From an uncultured Clostridia bacterium (lineage in GTDB: Bacteria > Bacillota > Clostridia > Oscillospirales > Acutalibacteraceae), in assembly GCA_947565265.1 (NCBI GenBank), contig CANOFK010000068.1, forward strand, positions 1 through 6,643: DNA of 6,643 nt, in the 5' to 3' direction. Positions 1 through 4,679 of this stretch are shown piece after piece. Below the pieces are notes generated by a model, which saw only the letters and a program-made list of their open reading frames with translations, was not told the DNA's origin and searched no databases. Every line of letters begins with the position of its first letter. Within the stretch, counting starts at the first letter, position 1. The translations under genes and the position numbers were made by a program.

Positions 1-23
1 CCAAAGGGCCGGTGGCCCTTTGG
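1..23. repeat. Perfect inverted repeat (hairpin) at the window edge
   Basis: CCAAAGGGCC (1-10) and GGCCCTTTGG (14-23) are perfect reverse complements around a 3-nt loop (GGT). No T-run follows on either strand, so it is not a standard intrinsic terminator. It may be the end of a structured 3' region of an upstream gene lying outside the window. Confidence 0.6.
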
Positions 24-45
24 CGGGGATCCTGAAGGGGCGGGG

Positions 46-72
46 CCCCTTTGGCCGCCGGAGGCCAAGGGG
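46..72. repeat. Second G/C-rich inverted repeat sharing the CCCTTTGG motif
   Basis: CCCCTTTGGCC (46-56) pairs with GGCCAAGGGG (63-72) across a 6-nt loop, with one bulged T. It shares the CCCTTTGG core with the hairpin at 1-23, so the first 72 bp are a cluster of related palindromes. No T-tract follows. The role is unknown; they lie just upstream of the aroF promoter and could separate it from upstream transcription. Confidence 0.45.
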
Positions 73-94
73 AAGGGCACGGCGGAAAAAAGAC

Positions 95-123
95 TTGACA
101 GCACGGGGAGAAAAGGGTAAAAT
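95..123 (+). promoter_or_regulatory. Sigma-A type promoter of the aroF-tyrA leader
   Basis: A perfect -35 TTGACA (95-100) is separated by exactly 17 bp from a -10 TAAAAT (118-123), which is one mismatch from consensus. Transcription would start near 130, about 25 nt upstream of the leader peptide start and about 280 nt upstream of aroF. The strength of this promoter fits an operon controlled mainly by downstream termination rather than at initiation. Confidence 0.85.
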
Positions 124-155
124 AGACGCAAACCAGCGAATTAGGAGCGTATAAC

Positions 156-293
156 ATGAAAGCCGACCACGCGCAGCAATTTTATTACTGCTTTAGCCTG
201 CGATTTACGACGCGGGCTTTTTCCGCGTGGGAGGACAGGGATGGCTGCGCTTTTTCACCGGCCCGGCGGGGGTGTGCCCCTGGGGGCAGGTGA
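156..293 (+). CDS. Aromatic (Phe/Tyr-rich) leader peptide of the aroF operon
   Basis: A 45-codon ORF starts at ATG 156, eight nt after an AGGAG (143-147), and stops at TGA 291-293. Residues 7-22 read QQFYYCFSLRFTTRAF. Six of the first 22 residues are Phe or Tyr (F9, Y10, Y11, F13, F17, F22). It lies between a strong promoter and an intrinsic terminator, directly before a DAHP synthase gene, which is the arrangement of a ribosome-sensing attenuator. The control codons TTT-TAT-TAC-TGC-TTT are at 180-194. The peptide itself probably has no function after synthesis. The C-terminal half (A/G/R/P-rich) looks like incidental readthrough of structured RNA; a shorter product is excluded because no earlier in-frame stop exists. 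I do not recognise it as a named leader family. Too short for routine gene calling. Confidence 0.75.
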   Translation: MKADHAQQFYYCFSLRFTTRAFSAWEDRDGCAFSPARRGCAPGGR

Positions 294-335
294 ATGGGGT
301 TTGCGCGGGGATACCCGCGGAAGGGAGCGGAGCCG
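242..335 (+). promoter_or_regulatory. Predicted antiterminator structure of the aroF attenuator
   Basis: Bases 242-255 can pair with 322-335. GGCT (243-246) and CGCT (248-251) form Watson-Crick pairs, the T run 252-254 forms G-U wobbles, and one G-G mismatch lies at 247/330: 13 of 14 positions pair. This uses up the 5' arm of the terminator (328-334), so the two folds exclude each other. The enclosed loop contains two small hairpins, TGCCC/GGGCA (275-279/284-288) and CGCGGG/CCCGCG (304-309/314-319). Upstream, GCGCAGC (171-177) is perfectly complementary to GCTGCGC (244-250) and could sequester the antiterminator arm. CCACGCG (167-173) can instead pair with CGCGTGG (224-230). Found by eye; no free energies were computed. 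Confidence 0.55.
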
Positions 336-351
336 GAGGGCTCCGTTTTTT
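328..351 (+). terminator. Intrinsic terminator (attenuator) upstream of aroF
   Basis: CGGAGCC (328-334), loop GGAG (335-338) and GGCTCCG (339-345) form a perfect 7-bp stem followed directly by six T residues (346-351). It stands 57 bp before the aroF start codon and after the leader peptide stop, inside the transcript made from the promoter at 95-123. A terminator ahead of the gene it serves marks it as an attenuator, not the end of a previous operon. Confidence 0.85.
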
Positions 352-408
352 GTGCTTATTTGGCCCCCTGATGGGGGGAAAATCAACCGAAAGAGAGGAC
401 GAGATAGC

Positions 409-1422
409 ATGATCATTGTACTGAAACCCTGCCAGGAACCGGAGCGGGTGGAGCGTTTTATCAGCAAACTGACGGACAACTACGACGTGAAGGTGAACAC
501 CTGGGTGGGCGCCCACAGCACGGTGCTGGGCCTGCTGGGGGACACCACGGCCATTGACGAGGAGTATATCGCGGCCCAGGACGTGGTGGAGTCTGTGCGG
601 CGGGTGCAGGAGCCCTATAAGAAGGCCAACCGGAAGTTCCACCCGGAGGACACGGTGGTTATGCTGCCGGGTGGGCAGCAGATTGGCGGGGGGAAACTGG
701 CGCTGATCGCCGGGCCCTGCTCGGTGGAGAGCGAGGGGCAAATCTGCCAGGTGGCGGAGTGTGTGAAACAGGCGGGGGCGGCGTTTTTGCGGGGGGGTGC
801 CTTTAAGCCCCGGACATCGCCCTATGCTTTTCAGGGCATGAAGGCGGAGGGGCTGGCGCTGCTGGCACAGGCCAAGAAAAAGACGGGGCTGCCGGTGGTT
901 ACGGAGATTATGAGCGTGGAGCATCTGCCGCTGTTTGAGGATGTGGACATTATACAGGTGGGGGCCAGGAATATGCAGAACTTTGAACTGCTGAAACGCC
1001 TGGGCAAGGTGGACAAGCCTATTTTGCTGAAACGGGGGCTGGCAAACACCATTGAGGAGCTGCTGATGAGCGCCGAATATATTATGGCCGGGGGCAACGA
1101 GCGGGTGATTTTGTGCGAGCGGGGCATACGCACCTATGAAACCATGACCCGCAACACCCTGGATATCTCGGCGGTGCCGGTGATCAAAAAGCTGTCCCAT
1201 CTGCCGGTGGTGGTGGACCCCAGCCATGCCAGCGGCATCAACTGGCTGATAGAGCCCCTGGCCATTGCCGCGGCGGCGGTGGGGGCCGACGGGCTGATCA
1301 TTGAGGTGCACAACGACCCGCCCCACGCCCTGTGCGACGGCGCCCAGTCCATTACCCCGGAGCAGTTTGCGGCTTTGGCCCGGAAGGTGGCCCACGTGCA
1401 CGATACGGTGCAGGCCCTATGA
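409..1422 (+). CDS. aroF: 3-deoxy-7-phosphoheptulonate (DAHP) synthase, type I-beta
   Basis: Condenses phosphoenolpyruvate and erythrose 4-phosphate to DAHP, the cytoplasmic entry step of aromatic amino acid synthesis. The 337-residue protein has an N-terminal ferredoxin-like domain (about 1-70, starting MIIVLKP) and a TIM-barrel catalytic domain (about 85-335). Metal ligands match the family pattern: C104 in AGPCSVES, H273 in DPSHASG, E299 in IIEVHNDP and D310. The PEP/E4P site motif RGGAFKPRTSPY is at 128-139. In the Thermotoga-type I-beta enzymes this N-terminal domain mediates feedback inhibition by Tyr/Phe, so similar inhibition is inferred here. The start at ATG 409 has GAGAGG (393-398) upstream and gives the usual family N-terminus. 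The same frame is open back to 241, but that stretch is the attenuator RNA. It overlaps tyrA by 4 nt (ATGA), indicating translational coupling. Confidence 0.96.
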   Translation: MIIVLKPCQEPERVERFISKLTDNYDVKVNTWVGAHSTVLGLLGDTTAIDEEYIAAQDVVESVRRVQEPYKKANRKFHPEDTVVMLPGGQQIGGGKLALIAGPCSVESEGQICQVAECVKQAGAAFLRGGAFKPRTSPYAFQGMKAEGLALLAQAKKKTGLPVVTEIMSVEHLPLFEDVDIIQVGARNMQNFELLKRLGKVDKPILLKRGLANTIEELLMSAEYIMAGGNERVILCERGIRTYETMTRNTLDISAVPVIKKLSHLPVVVDPSHASGINWLIEPLAIAAAAVGADGLIIEVHNDPPHALCDGAQSITPEQFAALARKVAHVHDTVQAL

Positions 1423-2258
1423 CCGGCGGGAAAAAGGTGGTCGTGGTAGGGCTGGGGCTGATTGGGGGATCGATTGCCAAGGCCCTTAAGCAGAACACCG
1501 GGCATCAGGTGCTGGGGATGGACCGGGATGAGGACGCGCTGCTGGACGCCTGCTCTTGCGGGGCCATTGACGGGAAGGCGGGCCGGGACGACCTGTGCGG
1601 CGCGGATGTGGTGTACCTGTGCGTGTACCCGGAAGGGGCTTTGGCCTTTGCCAGGGAATACGGGCCTTTGTTGCAGGAGGGCTGCGTTTTGACCGACACC
1701 TGCGGGGTGAAGGCCGGGCTGTGCCGGGGCATGGAGGCGCTGCGGGGGACGGGCCGGTATGCCTTTGTGGCCGGGCACCCTATGGCGGGCAAGGAACGCA
1801 GCGGCTTTGCCGCCAGCGACCCCAGCATCTTTGTGGGGGCCTCTTATATTCTGGTGGAAACAGGGGCCCCGGCGGAGGCGGTGGACCTGGTGGAAAGCCT
1901 GGCCCGGAGCATGGGCTTTGGGCGGATCGTCCGCACCACGCCGGAGCGGCATGACCAACTGATCGCTTTTACCTCGCAACTGCCCCACGCGTTGGCCTGC
2001 GCCTATGTGCTGAGCCCCCGGTGCCGGGAGCACCAGGGGTTTTCGGCGGGGAGTTACCGGGATGTGTCCAGGGTGGCGAACATCAACGACACCCTGTGGA
2101 GCCGGCTTTTTTTGGACAACCGGGAGGCGCTGGTGGCGGAACTGGACGAACTGGGGCGCAACCTGCGGCTGATACGGGACGCGGTGGGGCAAGGGGATGA
2201 ACCGGCCCTGGGGGCCCTGCTGCGGGAGGCGGCGCGGATTAAGGGGGAAGTGGGTTAA
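1419..2258 (+). CDS. tyrA: Prephenate dehydrogenase (tyrosine branch)
   Basis: Oxidatively decarboxylates prephenate to 4-hydroxyphenylpyruvate with NAD(P)+, committing flux to tyrosine. The 279-residue protein has an N-terminal Rossmann fold (residues 6-145) with the dinucleotide motif GLGLIGGS at 11-18, then a helical dimerisation and substrate domain. GHPMAG (119-124) carries the expected catalytic His120. TSQLPHALA (185-193) supplies His190, and GSYRDVSRVA (211-220) is the conserved substrate-binding segment. There is no C-terminal ACT domain and no fused chorismate mutase, so it is a short monofunctional form. The ATG at 1419 overlaps the aroF stop (ATGA), so it is probably translated by reinitiation without its own strong ribosome binding site. 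The open frame extends back to 1332, but that part lies inside aroF and lacks family similarity. Arogenate dehydrogenase specificity cannot be excluded from sequence. Confidence 0.94.
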   Translation: MTGGKKVVVVGLGLIGGSIAKALKQNTGHQVLGMDRDEDALLDACSCGAIDGKAGRDDLCGADVVYLCVYPEGALAFAREYGPLLQEGCVLTDTCGVKAGLCRGMEALRGTGRYAFVAGHPMAGKERSGFAASDPSIFVGASYILVETGAPAEAVDLVESLARSMGFGRIVRTTPERHDQLIAFTSQLPHALACAYVLSPRCREHQGFSAGSYRDVSRVANINDTLWSRLFLDNREALVAELDELGRNLRLIRDAVGQGDEPALGALLREAARIKGEVG

Positions 2259-2327
2259 TGGGGGCAAACGTATAGGCAAACGCTTGTGGGCATCGCCAAC
2301 AGAAAGAAAGAAACGCGCCCAACCGCC

Positions 2328-2422
2328 GGTTGAGCGAATGGCCCGGCTCCCTAAGAGGGGCAGATAACGGCATAAAAGTCTTTGGGGATTCTTAAACCCC
2401 TTTCTACAGAAAGGGGGTTAAG
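2328..2422. repeat. Intergenic hairpin repeat, copy 1
   Basis: The 3' half (2375-2422) matches copy 2 at 47 of 48 positions. The 5' half (2328-2374) is more diverged, about 70% identical by eye, with mostly transition differences. The unit ends in an inverted repeat, CTTAAACCCCTTTC (2391-2404) with a TACA loop and GAAAGGGGGTTAAG (2409-2422), pairing 13 of 14 bp. No T-tract follows on either strand, so a terminator role is not supported. It looks like a REP- or MITE-like dispersed intergenic element, with no transposase or clear target-site duplication visible. Confidence 0.75.
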
Positions 2423-2480
2423 CGGATAGTCGCCGAAAGGAAAAAAGAAAAAAGGAGAAACAGCCCCGCGCCGGGCTGGC

Positions 2481-2575
2481 GGTCGAGCGGATGGCCCGAT
2501 TTTCTGAGCGCGGCGGTGGACGGCACGAAAGTCTTTGGGGATTCTTAAACCCCTTTCTACAGAAAGGGGTTTAAG
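2481..2575. repeat. Intergenic hairpin repeat, copy 2
   Basis: Same orientation as copy 1 with a constant 153-bp offset from end to end, so no net indel separates the two units. The inverted repeat here is perfect: CTTAAACCCCTTTC (2544-2557), loop TACA, GAAAGGGGTTTAAG (2562-2575), a 14-bp stem. The single difference from copy 1 in the core is T2570 against G2417, which restores pairing here. Both copies are followed by CGGATAG (2423-2429 directly after copy 1, and 2591-2597 after an extra 14-15 bp here). The unit ends 54 bp before the aroB start codon. Confidence 0.78.
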
Positions 2576-2629
2576 CCGCCGGAGGCAAACCGGATAGAAC
2601 GCAATAGAACGAAAAAAGGAGGAAAGCGA

Positions 2630-3676
2630 ATGGAGATCCAAGTAAACACGACGGCTCCCTACACGGTTACGGTGGAGCGGGGGGCGATGGGCCGGGTGGG
2701 GGAGATACTCGGCCAGAAGAAAAAGCCGGGGGCCAGGGTGATGGTGATCAGCGACAGCCATGTGGCGCCCCTGTATGGGCCTTTGGTGCGGGCCTCGCTG
2801 GAGGGGGCGGGGTTCCGGGTGAGCGGGTACACCTTTCCGGCCGGGGAGGAACACAAGCTGATGGACACGGTTTGCGGGATGTACCAGGCTTTGGCCGAGG
2901 AGGGCTTTACCCGCACGGACCTGGTGGTTACGCTGGGGGGCGGCGTGGCCGGGGACATGGGGGGCTTTGCGGCGGCTACCTTTTTGCGGGGGATGGACTT
3001 TGCCCAGGTACCCACCAGCCTGGTGGCGCAGGCCGACGCCAGCGTGGGGGGCAAGACCGGGGTGGACTTGCCCTTTGGCAAAAACCTGGTGGGGGCGTTC
3101 CATCAGCCGGTGGCGGTGATTACCGACCCGGACGCCCTGGGCACCCTGCCCCGGCACTATTTTAACGACGGGCTGGGGGAGGTTATTAAGCACGGCTGCA
3201 TTGCCGACCCGGCGCTTTTTGCGGCGCTGGAGCAGGGGGCCGCCCTGGCGGACATGGAGCAGGTGGTGGGACGGTCCATCGCCATAAAACGGGACTTTGT
3301 GGAGGCCGATACCAGGGATACCGGGCGGCGGATGATTTTGAACTTTGGCCACACCTGCGGGCACGCCCTGGAAAAGCTGCACCGGTTTAAGGGGCTATCC
3401 CACGGGGAGGCGGTGGGCATTGGCATGGTGCTGGCCTGCCGGGCCGGGGAAAAGCTGGGCATCACCAAACCGGGCACGGGGGCGCGGGTGGCCGCCGTGC
3501 TCAGGCAATACGGCCTGCCGGACACCACGGGCTTTACCCCGGAGGAGATTGTGGCGGCTACGGCTTTGGACAAAAAAAGCGACGGGGTCAGCCTGCGGTT
3601 TATCTTTATAAAGGACGTGGGCGAGAGCGTGATTTACCCCATGGGCCGGCAGGAACTTTTGCAGGCGCTTTTGTAA
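2630..3676 (+). CDS. aroB: 3-dehydroquinate synthase
   Basis: Converts DAHP to 3-dehydroquinate, the second shikimate-pathway step, using NAD+ and a divalent metal in the cytoplasm. It acts directly on the AroF product. The 348-residue length is normal for stand-alone bacterial AroB. The N-terminal NAD-binding domain carries LGGGVAGDMGGFAA (102-115) and VPTSLVAQADASVGGKTGVD (127-146). The C-terminal metal-binding domain supplies the expected ligands E184 (GEVIKHG), H241 (NFGHTCGHA) and H258 (SHGEAVG). K151 and N152 in GKNLVG fit the active-site consensus. The start at ATG 2630 is set by AGGAGG 7 nt upstream and gives a typical N-terminus. It is separated from tyrA by a repeat-bearing spacer but is only 12 bp from the next gene, so it probably shares a transcript with that regulator. 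No truncation or altered key residue is seen. Confidence 0.96.
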   Translation: MEIQVNTTAPYTVTVERGAMGRVGEILGQKKKPGARVMVISDSHVAPLYGPLVRASLEGAGFRVSGYTFPAGEEHKLMDTVCGMYQALAEEGFTRTDLVVTLGGGVAGDMGGFAAATFLRGMDFAQVPTSLVAQADASVGGKTGVDLPFGKNLVGAFHQPVAVITDPDALGTLPRHYFNDGLGEVIKHGCIADPALFAALEQGAALADMEQVVGRSIAIKRDFVEADTRDTGRRMILNFGHTCGHALEKLHRFKGLSHGEAVGIGMVLACRAGEKLGITKPGTGARVAAVLRQYGLPDTTGFTPEEIVAATALDKKSDGVSLRFIFIKDVGESVIYPMGRQELLQALL

Positions 3677-3688
3677 GGGGGCGGGGAC

Positions 3689-4378
3689 TTGTACAGCATA
3701 CTGGTGGTGGAGGACGACCTGCCTATTGGCAACCTGCTGGAAGAGATACTGGGACAGGCCGGGTACCGGGTGGAGCGGGCTTATTCCGGCACGGAGGCGC
3801 TGTTGCGGCTGGACAGCGCCCAGCCGGACCTGGTGCTGCTGGACCTGATGCTGCCGGGGCTTTCCGGGGAAGAACTGCTGCCGCGTATGGACGGGGCGCC
3901 GGTGATTGTGCTGAGCGCGAAGGCAGGGGTGGACAGTAAGGTGGAACTGCTGATGGCCGGCGCGGCGGACTATGTGACCAAACCCTTTGACACCCAGGAA
4001 CTGTTGGCCAGGGTGGCCGTGCAACTGCGGGGCGGGGCCCGGCGGGAGAAGGGGCGGCTCTCTTATGGGGGGTTGGCGCTGCATACGGACGCCCACTGCG
4101 CGTTTGTGGGGGCGGTGCAGGTACACCTGACCCCCACGGAGTACGCGGTTTTGTGGCAACTGATGCGCAACCCCAATCAGGTGGTGACCAAGTCGCAGCT
4201 ACTGGACCGGATTGCGCGGGACACGCCGGACTGCACGGAGAGCTCGCTAAAAACCCACATGAGCAATCTGCGGAAAAAGCTGCGGGCCGCCGGGGGCCGG
4301 GAGTATGTGGAGGCGGTGTGGGGCATTGGGTTTAAGATGGCGGGGCCCGGCCCGGACCATGCCGGTAGGAAACCCTAG
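3689..4378 (+). CDS. OmpR/PhoB-family response regulator, no kinase nearby
   Basis: Two-component DNA-binding regulator, 229 residues. The receiver domain (about 2-115) has the acidic pair D9/D10, phospho-acceptor D52 in LVLLDLMLPG, S76 and the conserved K98 in TKPF, so it should be phosphorylatable. The winged-helix effector domain (about 125-218) contains LTPTEYAVLWQLMRNPNQVV, the recognition-helix region SSLKTHMSNLRKKL and the wing VEAVWGIGFKM. It starts with TTG at 3689, preceded by AAGGGGG (3675-3681); no closer ATG keeps the receiver intact. It lies 12 bp after aroB, which suggests cotranscription although a functional link is not obvious. Regulators of this type commonly sit beside a histidine kinase and a BcrAB-type ABC transporter; here the transporter follows but no kinase is present in the window. 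Its likely target is the TCTTAAC repeat array before that transporter (inference). Confidence 0.93.
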   Translation: MYSILVVEDDLPIGNLLEEILGQAGYRVERAYSGTEALLRLDSAQPDLVLLDLMLPGLSGEELLPRMDGAPVIVLSAKAGVDSKVELLMAGAADYVTKPFDTQELLARVAVQLRGGARREKGRLSYGGLALHTDAHCAFVGAVQVHLTPTEYAVLWQLMRNPNQVVTKSQLLDRIARDTPDCTESSLKTHMSNLRKKLRAAGGREYVEAVWGIGFKMAGPGPDHAGRKP

Positions 4379-4589
4379 CGTCTGTTTTAAAACCGGAGAA
4401 ATGGGGGAGTTTTTGTCCAAAAGTGAGGGCTTTCAAGGGAAAAACCAAGAAAGGCTTGCCGCCTTTCGAGAATTTTTGACGCGGAAAGAACCGTTTGGGG
4501 GCAAAATAGACGGCGTTCCGGCGTTATAAAGCGGGCTTAAGGGCAGTGGAAACGGCACCGCCTGGCGCGGGGGCTTGGCCGGGGGGGAA
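4379..4589. other. Spacer after the response regulator
   Basis: No gene supported by homology is seen. The first part (4381-4500) is noticeably more A/T-rich than the flanking genes and includes several A and T runs. A 42-codon ORF (4401-4529) is possible but unsupported. No recognisable histidine kinase remnant (H-box or G-box motifs) could be found in any frame on reading. The stretch from 4530 to 4589 is G/C-rich and precedes the repeat-containing promoter region. Confidence 0.5.
4450..4478 (+). terminator. Possible weak intrinsic terminator after the response regulator
   Basis: GAAAGGC (4450-4456), loop TTGCC and GCCTTTC (4462-4468) form a perfect 7-bp stem, with five T residues at 4474-4478. 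The T-tract is 5 nt away from the stem base, which is poor for an intrinsic terminator. It is the best candidate for ending an aroB-regulator transcript before the separately promoted transporter genes. Confidence 0.35.
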
Positions 4590-4631
4590 TCTTGACAAAA
4601 TCTTAACTGTTTTCTTAACCGCTCTCTTAAC
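4590..4631 (+). promoter_or_regulatory. Four TCTTRAC direct repeats, probable response-regulator operator
   Basis: TCTTGAC (4590-4596) is followed by three exact TCTTAAC copies at 4601-4607, 4613-4619 and 4625-4631. The start-to-start spacings are 11, 12 and 12 bp, roughly one helical turn. Tandem direct repeats at this pitch on one DNA face are the usual binding mode of OmpR/PhoB-family dimers. The last repeat ends 10 bp before a -10 element, where a bound activator would contact RNA polymerase. The adjacent regulator is the natural candidate, but that assignment is inferred. Confidence 0.65.
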
Positions 4632-4641
4632 CTTTATGGGT

Positions 4642-4647
4642 TATACT
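4642..4647 (+). promoter_or_regulatory. -10 element of the ABC transporter promoter
   Basis: TATACT (4642-4647) is one mismatch from consensus. The bases 17-18 bp upstream (around 4618-4624) do not resemble TTGACA, so the promoter probably needs an activator bound at the TCTTAAC repeats. The start site would be near 4654, leaving a short leader before the ribosome binding site at 4664-4669. A TTGACA lies at 4592-4597 but has no matching -10 at 16-18 bp. Confidence 0.6.
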
Positions 4648-4679
4648 GTCCGTATCCCAACAGAAAGGACAGATTGCGC

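Larger units (their letters stand above)
2259..2629. other. 371-bp intergenic region between tyrA and aroB
   Basis: No credible gene lies here on either strand. The region alternates A/G-rich tracts (around 2301-2313, 2436-2460 and 2611-2625) with G/C-rich segments and contains two copies of a hairpin repeat. No intrinsic terminator with a T-tract follows tyrA, and I see no convincing -35/-10 pair for aroB. Whether aroB is cotranscribed with aroF-tyrA therefore cannot be decided from sequence. The last A/G tract supplies the aroB ribosome binding site AGGAGG (2617-2622), 7 nt before the start codon. Confidence 0.6.

Noticed and set aside
241..408. N-terminal extension of aroF from ATG 241, which has a GGGAGGA upstream
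   Set aside because: The added 56 residues have no family counterpart, the segment contains the terminator and antiterminator arms, and ATG 409 gives the standard DAHP synthase N-terminus with its own ribosome binding site.
205..1401. Long minus-strand open frames opposite aroF (398 codons), and similarly opposite tyrA, aroB, the regulator and the transporter genes
   Set aside because: They mirror well-supported + strand genes, are rich in Pro/His/Arg/Gln as expected of antisense reading of G/C-rich codons, and show no recognisable domain. Open antisense frames are expected at this G+C content.
1332..1418. Extension of tyrA upstream into aroF
   Set aside because: The extra 29 residues precede the Rossmann beta-strand and lack similarity to the family. 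The ATGA overlap at 1419 is a standard coupled start.
2535..2563. A promoter inside the repeat (TTGGGG-17-TACAGA)
   Set aside because: Both hexamers match consensus at only about half the positions, and the spacer is occupied by the hairpin arm; the spacing is probably coincidental.
2375..2575. The two intergenic hairpins as intrinsic terminators
   Set aside because: Neither stem is followed by a T-tract on either strand, and copy 2 lies directly upstream of the aroB ribosome binding site.
2351..2580. Repeated minus-strand peptide PLSVERGLRIPKDF as a protein repeat
   Set aside because: It is the translation of the palindromic DNA repeat in an otherwise intergenic region, continuing into an antisense frame of aroB; no independent start or domain supports it.
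4592..4620. TTGACA at 4592 as the -35 of the transporter promoter
   Set aside because: At 16-18 bp spacing the downstream hexamer is TTAACC-like, not a -10. The TATACT at 4642 is about 44 bp away, so the two do not form one promoter. It is better read as the first TCTTRAC repeat.
4590..4631. TCTTAAC repeats as a CRISPR array or replication iterons
   Set aside because: Units are only 7 bp with 4-5 bp spacers, immediately before a -10 element, with no cas or replication gene nearby; the operator explanation is simpler.
4379..4679. Degraded histidine kinase between the regulator and transporter
   Set aside because: The spacer is only about 300 bp and no H-box, N-box or G-box remnant can be recognised in any frame.
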